A stretch of 64,000 bases of DNA from Azadirachta indica (taxonomy: Eukaryota; Streptophyta; Magnoliopsida; Sapindales; Meliaceae), in the NCBI GenBank assembly GCA_022749755.1, contig CM040440.1, forward strand, positions 2,007,769-2,071,768, given 5' to 3'. The notes beneath the pieces are model-generated. The model ran no database searches and was not told the DNA's origin. It worked only from the letters and a program-made list of their open reading frames with translations. Of this stretch, positions 52,713 through 64,000 are shown piece by piece. The translations under genes were made by a program, and so were the position numbers. The stretch's first letter is position 1. Each line of letters opens with the position of its first letter.

Positions 52713-55039
52713 ATGGCAGCAGCTGAGGATGAACTGGAGTTCCGGTCGTACCCAGACGACGCGTGGTACAGCGTGCGGGCGGTCTGTGACGGGGAGAAGC
52801 TGAGAATCAAGTACTCTAACTTTCCCGGCGACCATGACGACGTTTTTGAGGCCAGCAAATTTGAGAGTTTGGAGAAGCTGGAGGAGTTTCGGTTCAGGTT
52901 CCGTCAGATGTCCGTACAGTTACAGGACAGGGAGTGTTTCAAAGTCGTCGAGGGCCTGTATCTTTGCGCCTCCCATGCGTTCAGTGACAACGACGTTCGC
53001 TTCTACGACGCCGTTGTTGAACATGTACGTACATTTCCAGTTTCTGTAATCTGTGACTTGAGAATTGTGATTTTAGTACTTAGTTTAGCTAAAGAAGAGA
53101 CCTTTATTTCAATTCTACGCCTAACTTGGCCTTAGGATAAGATTTTTTAATCTTCGTACAAAAGGAAGAAGAAGAAGAAGAAGCTTTTTGGTATATGCAT
53201 ATTCAGCTATCAGCATTGACTTCATTTCTTTCTTCTTCGTATTATTTTAATTTCTGATGAAGTTGTTTCTATGGGTTGTTGAAATGTCGAATGCTTTGAT
53301 GTGCTCTTGTATGAAATTCTTGTTTTCTTGTATTTTCCTGACAGTGAAACTGATACTTCGATAAGTTGTATTCTTAATTGATTATATGCTGATACTGGTA
53401 AGTATGCCGATGGGAATTTTTTGAGATTCTTGAGAATGGTGTTGCAAGTGAAGAATAGTATCTGCATTTAGAGTAGATTTATTTTCCGATGCTTCTTTTT
53501 GTTGGGAGTATGAATTGGATCATCTCCTTTTCCCCCCCTTTGTTAATTTTTGCAGGTGATTCATAAAAAGCATTCTTTTGGGAGTGGGGACGGAGAGTGT
53601 TTGTGCTCCTTCATAATCCTTTGGCAGCACGGTCCTCTTGCTGGGAAATTGGTGGAGAAGAAAGTTGAAAACATATGCCTCATCCAGTCTAGTACAGAAC
53701 TTGACCAAAATGTGGCTTCTTTTCTCAAAACAGCAGCAAAGAAAATTGTAAGCGCCTCCCTAGATGTCTTTTCAGCTTCTAGTGGCAATTTTTCCTCTTT
53801 TGGTCACAATGCTTGCCATTAAGAAAACCATAGCCACATTGAGCAGAAGTCATCAACTTTTGTCCAATGTTTTAGATGCAGGCTACTGAGGCAAGTTATT
53901 TTGTGTATGGTAGTTTCAATTTGTCTTAAGTACAATCTGCTCTTTGCCAGCCAGCAACCTTTAAGAGTTGTAATTGATATTGTGTCTGCTTATGTTCAGG
54001 GAACAAAGTGTGATGTTATGTCTCTGAGTCAAATTCGACCATCTGAAGGTCTGTCCTTGTTCTTTAGAGACTCAACTGGAGAGATCTGTCATCGAGATCT
54101 TGTATTTCTAAGTTGCAATTTCCAATTTAACATGCTACTTTTCATTTTGGATTTTCCATTTTCCGAAAGGTAGGCTGGATAGGCAATATTAGTGAAAGCA
54201 ACAGACAAGATACAGATATTGGAGGAGTGGGCAATCACTATATGGTATTACTTGAGAATCTGGAGAAAGATTTATCTCCTTCAACTATCATTGAGTTCAT
54301 TCATCGACAAACTTCAATAACATGCCAAGCATTTGTTTACCCAAGTTTATCATCTGAGTTACATACCCGTGGTGCAATTGTGTTGGACACTGAGAAGGAT
54401 CTTGAGAATTTATGTGGCTTTTTCAATGACCCTGATCACATTGTCATATCCTCCAGAGGAAGGTATGCAATGTCATAGAAGTATAATCCTAACTGGCTCT
54501 TTGTATAATAGCTGCCGTTTAATTGGAACTACTCAGTGTAAGAAACTGGAGTTATGTTATTTTTGAGAACCGTCACAGCATAAGTTATTTGGATTTTCGA
54601 ATTCTTACATTTATGTTTTGCGTCACTACTTGCATTCCCTCAAGACCATGGGTGGTAGCTAAAAGCTTCACAAGGCATTTCATATCTACACTGTCAAATG
54701 GGACTTTCATGCCTAAATCTGAGGTAAGTTTTTACTTCCATTCATTTCAAATGGTGTGTGAACCTTGGTTGCTTGTGTTAAACATCAAATATGACATTTG
54801 ATTTTTACTTTCTTCTTTAGTAATATTGAAACTTGAATCACATTTTGCAGAAGAAATCTGAGGACAGCTGTACTGGGATTAGCCATGAATTGAAGCTTGT
54901 TCATTTTGGAACCGAGGGGTACAGGAAAGCGAAGCAGTTGAAGGATTTATTCCTGGAGTTTAGCTTTCATCAAGAGAGACTACACAAGAGGCTAGCTATG
55001 GAGGAGAAAAAGATATTGCGGCCATCCCCTTCTTTGTAG
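52713..55039 (+). CDS. SAWADEE-like domain protein
   Basis: Exons 52713-53024, 53556-53747, 54000-54048, 54174-54462, 54645-54723 and 54851-55039, total 1110 nt, 369 aa. The N-terminal ~150 residues follow the order of a SAWADEE chromatin-reader module: 'AWYSVRAVCDGEKLRIKYSNF', shown here in parts 'AWYSV' and 'LRIKYSNF', then 'FRFRQMSVQLQDRECFKV', 'GLYLCAS', 'VRFYDAVVEHV' and 'CLCSFIILWQHG'. In SHH1 this fold binds methylated H3K9 and recruits Pol IV for RNA-directed DNA methylation. No homeodomain is present here. The C-terminal half ('YMVLLENLEKDLSPSTIIEF', 'RPWVVAKSFTRHF') resembles no domain I know by name and may be an RRM-like fold. Exon 4 begins at 54174, the only acceptor keeping the frame. 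Function is inferred from fold similarity alone. Confidence 0.68.
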
Positions 55040-55694
55040 CTGTTGTCAATGGAATTCTAAATGCAGTTGCTGATTTTGTACAGATAAAAAGAAATTGCTG
55101 TAAAGGAAGGAGCACATCTTGACTGATTGTTTTAACTACACATTTTACTCCATAGAAAGTAGAAACTACACACTGATGAATCATTTAAGAAGAAAACATT
55201 GTACCACTTTTTTTGGGTCAAAAATAGCTTTTTTGTGGTTTGTAGAGTTACTATTTTAACTGAATTTTACCATATAGTAATCCAATATGCTAAGTTACAA
55301 GTTTGATTTTCTTGGCAGTTCTTGTGATCACAAGTAGTATATGGTAAAAGATTACATTATTATGATTGATTTTAGGGTGAATTTGAACCAGAAAAGAATT
55401 TACAAACCAGTATAGATTATGTAAATAAAACAAGCCGCCGTTTAGATTTTTTTAAGGTGAAGTTTACCTGGTCAAAACTCATAACTGAAACTGAATACCA
55501 GAACAATCCAAAAACTGAATATAACTACCTAAAAAGAAGGCGTTAGTTATCAACTTATCATTAATTATGAGAAATGAATTCTGATGATCTCCTAATACAG
55601 ATCTGTGTTTCCTATTTTTCCCTCATTTTACAAAAACATCTTCTTCATGTCTGAAACATTAAAAACGATAATCTAGAGATAATCACAGATTGAT
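55040..55694. other. Intergenic: SAWADEE-like 3' flank and p24 promoter
   Basis: AT-rich spacer between two plus-strand genes. Nothing else seen. Confidence 0.5.
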
Positions 55695-56603
55695 ATGGGG
55701 AGATTCTGGTGTTTGAATCACGTAGCATTAATGTTAATGGTGGTGGGTATTTTGAATTTGGTGAGAATAACAGAAGGAATAAGATTTGACATAGACAGAA
55801 AAGAATGTTTGTCATATAATGTTGAGTATGAAGGAGATACTCTTCACGCGTCTTTTGTTGTGATTAAGGCTGATTCTCCGTGGCATTTCACTGATGATGG
55901 GGTTGATCTTGTTGTATGTATCATTTTATTTTGTTTTATTTTTTTTTCTGTTTCTGGGTTTTTACCGTTAATTTCCTTGCTTGGATTTTTGTTGAGATTA
56001 TCAGATTAAGGGGCCAACTGGTGAACAAATCCATGAGTTTCATGATAAGATAAGTGAAAAGTATGAGTTTGTGGTTCACAAGAAAGGAGTTCACAACTTT
56101 TGTTTCACCAACAAATCTCCTTATCATGAAACTATTGATTTTGATGTATATGTCGGTCACTTTGCATACTATGAACAACATGCCAGAGATGGTAATCGAC
56201 AGCATTCATTTATTTATTTTTTTCTTTTTCACTCGTTTACTCTTTCAATTTGATGGCATTAATGAACTTCCGCGAATGTCTGCAGAGCATATTGCTCCAT
56301 TGCTGGATCAGATAGCAAAGCTGGAAGAAGCACTTTATAACATTCAGTTTGAACAGCATTGGCTAGATGCTCAGACAGATCGCCAGGCAATAGGTAACAT
56401 TTTACACATTTTGGATATAATAAGGAAATTTTCATTGATAATCAATATATAACTTTTTGATTGCTGCAGTTAATGAAGACATGAGTCGGAGAGCAATTCA
56501 CAAAGCAATGTTTGAATCTGCATTTCTCATGGCTGCTAGTTTTCTCCAAGTCTATCTTCTAAAACGCTTGTTTGATCGGAAAACACGAATAACTAGAGTT
56601 TAG
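55695..56603 (+). CDS. Transmembrane emp24/p24 family cargo receptor (p24 beta type)
   Basis: Early secretory pathway cargo receptor of COPI/COPII vesicles. Exons 55695-55913, 56005-56191, 56286-56393 and 56470-56603, total 648 nt, 215 aa. A signal peptide covers about 1-29. The GOLD domain follows with the cysteine pair expected to form its disulphide ('KECLSYNVEYEGDTL' and 'HNFCFTNKSPYHETIDFDV'). Then comes a coiled-coil ('IAKLEEALYNIQFEQHWLDA'), one transmembrane segment (about 185-203, 'FESAFLMAASFLQVYLL') and a short cytosolic tail rich in basic residues (KRLFDRKTRITRV). The tail has no canonical KKXX; a di-aromatic or dibasic sorting signal may be provided by 'LFDRK'. The sequence resembles Arabidopsis p24beta3 in my memory. 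High confidence in family; subtype is less certain. Confidence 0.9.
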
Positions 56604-57082
56604 AGAGAGAGAAAGATATTCATTTAGTGTAATTCTACAAGCTGGAAGTCTCAACTTCAATGTTCAGTTCATTTACCTCGTCATCAATGAATATTTTGGT
56701 AGTTAATCCCACAAATGCATGTGAGAAATAAGAGATTCGTTTGGCATAAAGTACACAGTTGCACACAAAATCACATTCACTTGAAACAATAGAGAAAAAG
56801 ATTTGTCACGATAACAAGTCAATTCGTGGAAATATTGAATGGAAAGCAGCAGAACCTGAATGAGGATTTACCCAGGATATATAAAACATAATAATATTGT
56901 TCTTTCATCATATATTCTTGCCTAACACCACATCATCACCAAAGTTTAAATTCACAACAAACAGATTCCAGCAGGACCCATCATAGCTTCTGATAAGCTC
57001 CAGTCTTCTGGATCATATTCTGGGGCTGGGCCTACATATATAATAGCTTTCTTCATAAAGCTCTCTTGAAAGTAAGAGCTTA
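56604..57082. other. Convergent spacer between p24 and NOI genes
   Basis: 3' UTRs of two convergent genes, AT-rich. No ORF of interest. Confidence 0.5.
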
Positions 57083-58855
57083 CTATGATTCTGCGTGGGC
57101 AGCTTGCATGCAGCAAAACCATTTTTTCTGAAAATTAATGCATTTGAAAACATCAAAATAAGCAGATTGGTACACGTGAATATGGAAAAAACAAAACAGT
57201 TCCACATTTGTTTAACATTGATATTAATTTCCACAAAGTTTTCGGTTGTGTACATGTGTGTGAGGCTGTGAGCAGTTTTGTTATTTATGTGTGTCCACTT
57301 TTCAGAAATGGAAGCAGTGATGGCCGAATTTAAACCGTCCGGTGGCTCGATGAAAACTCCGGTCGGGGACAGAATACACACCACATCGGTCATAATATTT
57401 TTTCAGTAATATTTGAATGCAAAGCATCTTCCCACATGAAGACTGAATATCAATGATAGTAATTTCCAGTGAGAGGTGGTACAGATTGAGGAGAAAACTG
57501 GGGAGAGCCATCTAGCAATGATTTTAGATACACGGGTACAATCCTAGTATAAACGCCGTATTCAAGAAATGAAGCATAAATGTGACAGGACCGCAACTGG
57601 AAATTGAGCGTGATAATAAGAAGCCTGAGTTGATATCATGGGTATCTCGGCTTCAAAGTTTGAAACAAGAAAAGGAAAAATGAAAAGAAAAGGTAGACCA
57701 AAAATATTTTTGCAAAACATTCGGTTTAGCAAAGCCTTAACAACTATTTGCGATGTAATCTGGAGGATTTCCTCACAAAAGTTAAACTAAACCATCCCAC
57801 TGGAGGACGTTTCAATCAAAACAGCAACTAATAAGGTATAAGACAGTTGCAAACTTACAGACTGAGGCTTTCCAAGTACAGCCCCGTGTTTAAACTGAGA
57901 ATCATCTTTCACAGGTGAGTCAAGCTTGCCGCCAGTCTTTTTCTCATTTCTAGCCTTATTGAAAATAACTGTGAATCCCTCAGCTGATGCCGGGTCGTTG
58001 ACATCCCATTCACCAAACTTTGGCAATGGTCCACCTTTCTCCTGTAGATGTCAGAATTTCACTGAGCGGTCAGACATCTCGTAATGAACCTTGCCACAAG
58101 TGGAAAATTAACAGGAATGACACAACCAACAAACACACTGAATCCGTGACTTTTGATGCTTACTCATCTAAACTAAGATATAAACATACGAGAATAAGTT
58201 AGCTACAGGCGATGGCCACCTAACATGCACTGAAATAGACATACCAACAGAGAAATCAAGGAAGAAACTAAGTAGACATAACCAAACCCAGAATCTAGCG
58301 AATGAAAATAAAAGTCCATCCTCGTCCTTTCTCCGTTTCTATTTTACAACAACTAGAAAACATTTTAAGGTACCCTTTGGCAGAACTTCCAATATTTGCA
58401 ACAGTTATAACTGAGCAAAAAACTTGAGACACTCAACCGACCAGCACCTAATACAATCAGTTATAACTGAGCTCGTCAATCTTCAAATGATAATAATATA
58501 TACGAGTGCTGAATTAACAATAATTTTACACAAATTACTTCCATGTTCTGTCAATCTCAGAAAACAAAATATAACCCAGAAAAAAGAATAAAAGAAAGAA
58601 CAAAGCTATAAAAGTAATGGAAATAGTATTAATCTAAAAGCAATAAAAGAACACAAAAATCATTAAAGGAAATAATCAACATGAAGAAACAAAGATAAAT
58701 ACATAAATATAAACAATAAAAACAACAGGAAAGAGAGCCCAAAATAAGAAATTTCATCACCATAATTAAAAAAAAAAAAAAAACTGTGTTCAGATATCAA
58801 CAAATATATATATAAGTGATATCTTTGTATAGGAGGTTAAGGAGCATACAGCCAT
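57083..58855 (-). CDS. NOI/RIN4-type small membrane-associated protein
   Basis: Three minus-strand coding exons, 58855-58850 (only ATG GCT), 58041-57859 and 57127-57083, give 77 aa. They are split by introns of about 0.8 and 0.7 kb. The product starts MAEKGGPLPKFGEWDVND and carries the NOI core 'PKFGEWD..DPASAEGFTVIFNKARNEK', shown in RIN4 to be the effector-cleaved and guarded segment. It ends 'KKWFCCMQAAHAES' with the twin Cys acylation site that anchors RIN4-like proteins to the plasma membrane. Plant NOI proteins act at immune receptor complexes and in vesicle trafficking with exocyst. The tiny first exon is supported by the family N-terminus (MxEKGxPLPKFG) and GT-AG borders. Expression and effector cleavage are not visible from sequence. 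Confidence 0.88.
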
Positions 58856-60400
58856 AGAGAGATGGTAAAAGAGAGTCCAGAAGAGGTGGTTTAAAGTCGT
58901 TTTGGGTTGTTATATGTTGCGTTGTAAGCTGTTTCGAGTTGTGATAATGAAGAGGAAGGAGAAGAAGAGAAAGAAAGAAAAGAAAATAAATCAAAAGAAG
59001 AAAGAATAATTTTGTTGCAGAGAGGGAGGGGGCCCAATGGGCCAAAAGACAAGACATGTTGTTGTAAGAATGGGAGATGGGGACCCACAAAAGTTGAATG
59101 ACTTAAAACGGTGTGTTTGGTTGGTTCTTCCAGCTAAGCTAATATATGCCAATTGCTTTGCTAACTCTATGAAATAAACCAGTTGGATTGGGGGGGATGG
59201 GGATCTGGTGGGATCAGGTACAACGTCACGTACTGTGCAGCTTGGAGTGTGATAGCGACAGATCAGCATCGGCGATGTGATGTGAAATAACATCTTCTGC
59301 ATAATTGATGCGAAAAGGTTTTGACTTCATTGTAAGACAAAAGCTTAAAAAACCTGCTTGGCTCGGTTAAGATTTAGAACCCCTTTTTTTAGAAGAAATT
59401 CAGAACGTTTTTATTGTCATTTAAACGTAGGACATTTTGATAATAACAGAAAGATCATTGTTTCTATTTTCTCTATTGTTATGATTTATGATGAAGTAAA
59501 TAACTAAACGAGGGAATTAAATATTTTAACTCATTTTAATTGAGTTAACTAATTTATACAAAACAATTATTCATTATTATCAACTGAGTTATTATTGGTC
59601 TTAATTAATACAAGAATAAAACAATAGAATATGAAGGTCTCCTACGTTCCACCCTATATCAGACCCAAAGGTCTTTTTGATGTACAAATTTGACTGTCAT
59701 GATTGCATATTGATCTCGTGAATTAATGAGTCTTCTATAAATGCATATAAATGTGATATTATTTATTTAGCTTTGACAAGAACCTTGGTATTCTGAAACT
59801 GGCCTGGTTGATATGACAAGCTATTGATTGTTCATTTTTAGTTCCGGGGTTATTTATCGAAGTTAATAGAGCATTCGAGAATTAGGGATATTCACAAAGG
59901 CACAAAAAGATCGCACACCGGCACCATAATACGTCCAGAGAAAGAGAGAGAAGAGAGAGAAGAGAGAGAAGAGAGAGAACAATGCTGGAAAATTATTTTC
60001 TTCTGCAAACTAAATTCACATGAAGTTTTATTGGGAGAAGACAACAAATATTAAAAAGAAATGGAGATACAATTGCACAACATCTAACCGTGATGACAAA
60101 TAATTTATCTTCCACTAGAAAGCCTCGTCCTCGTTCATATCCTATAAAAAGGTGAAGCAATAATCATATGATTAAATTTTAAAGAATAGCTTAGCTCAAG
60201 CGCGCTGGTTGCCCACGAAAGTACCAAACTTTTTAAGCGTCTGGCATCTTTAAATATTTTACATTCTGTATCCTAAATTTATAGAATCAATCTCCTGTGA
60301 AATAATCATAGTGCAAACTATGCTTTATGAGTGATATATTACACCATTCTGTAAAAATTCTAAATGAATGTGTAACTGTAAGACTTACCAACACAAACGC
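58856..60400. other. Intergenic: NOI promoter and AACT 3' flank
   Basis: The left part is the NOI leader and promoter (GA-rich, with a poly-G run near 59190), then AT-rich spacer. Tandem GAGAGAA-type repeats lie at 59938-59978. The last few hundred bases are 3' UTR of the thiolase gene. No additional gene seen. Confidence 0.5.
59938..59978. repeat. GA-rich imperfect tandem repeat
   Basis: Consecutive gagagagaa-like units about 10 bp long, intergenic. Confidence 0.75.
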
Positions 60401-63733
<3,333 letters not shown>

Positions 63734-64000
63734 TTGTTAAAGCAAATCAAAATCTGCAATATTACAAATTTATTTCACTTTTTGTTAAATAAACAAAAAA
63801 AACAGGAATAAGAAAAGGAAAGTAAAATTCTGATAACTGTGCACAATACATATGACAGCTTAAAACAGAAAAAATCTTGCTTATTATACAATCATAGTAA
63901 ACGGATGAACACAACTGAAACATTAAATAAACTAATTCTACTATTATTTTACTTGTACTCAACATCAAATCATTTCTTTAGCAGAAAAATCATCTTCCAA
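63734..64000 (-). other. AACT 5' leader and probable leader intron
   Basis: A short leader piece 63734-63753 is preceded by a good AG acceptor. The sequence to the window end is T-rich on the minus strand and is probably the leader intron. The promoter is beyond the window. Confidence 0.45.

Overview
This window is nuclear DNA of a dicot plant. It is AT-rich, the genes are split by short GT-AG introns, and there are many dinucleotide and trinucleotide microsatellites. Every protein family I recognise is a land-plant form, including XERICO, a CBM20-fused RNase E, LACS8, NOI/RIN4-type and PADRE proteins. A woody rosid such as Citrus is plausible, but the sequence alone does not prove the species. 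I found no bacterial, viral or organellar insertion, no CRISPR array and no intact autonomous transposon.

Layout, left to right. (1) 1-1335, minus: RRP15-like ribosome biogenesis factor, 3' end off the left edge. (2) 1336-6000: long AT-rich intergenic stretch with microsatellites and two GC-richer islands. (3) 6968-7462, plus: XERICO-type RING-H2 ligase with an intron-containing 5' leader. (4) 9047-15022, plus: chloroplast RNase E/G with an N-terminal starch-binding domain, 14 exons. (5) 15962-17656, minus: intronless type II membrane protein, O-fucosyltransferase-like. (6) 19235-21370, minus: ARM-repeat protein. (7) 22188-22847, minus: PADRE (DUF4228) protein. (8) 23997-31013, minus: GBF-interacting-protein-1-like, 11 exons. 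(9) 33812-36661, plus: 171-aa single-pass protein of unknown function, whose leader and first intron carry a recent ~400-bp duplication. (10) 38252-42213, plus: long-chain acyl-CoA synthetase, LACS8 type. (11) 43088-45086, minus: plastid-type multi-pass membrane protein. (12) 45300-48320, plus: SET-domain Rubisco-LSMT-like methyltransferase, sharing a 213-bp divergent promoter with gene 11. (13) 48896-51696, plus: indole-3-glycerol phosphate synthase, with an upstream ORF whose stop overlaps its start. (14) 52713-55039, plus: SAWADEE-like protein. (15) 55695-56603, plus: p24/emp24 cargo receptor. (16) 57083-58855, minus: NOI/RIN4-type small protein. (17) 60401-63733, minus: cytosolic acetyl-CoA acetyltransferase.

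Exon structures were assembled by hand from GT-AG sites, reading-frame continuity and family similarity. For every complete multi-exon gene listed, the summed exon length is a multiple of three and ends in a stop. UTR limits are only rough.

The genes do not form a pathway or operon; they are independent housekeeping and signalling loci. Several products are predicted to act in plastids (RNase E, IGPS, the membrane protein, the SET protein). Two others act in lipid or isoprenoid metabolism (LACS8, AACT). From memory, the order XERICO, RNE, fucosyltransferase-like, LACS8, membrane protein, IGPS, NOI matches Arabidopsis chromosome 2 (about At2g04240 to At2g04410). The RRP15, IGPS and AACT trio recalls At5g48220-48240. 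The window therefore looks like a well-preserved ancestral block. I found no convincing novel system. The most interesting points are the duplicated leader/intron in gene 9, the TAATG uORF/start overlap at IGPS, paired palindromes before XERICO, and the alternative in-frame acceptor in RNase E.
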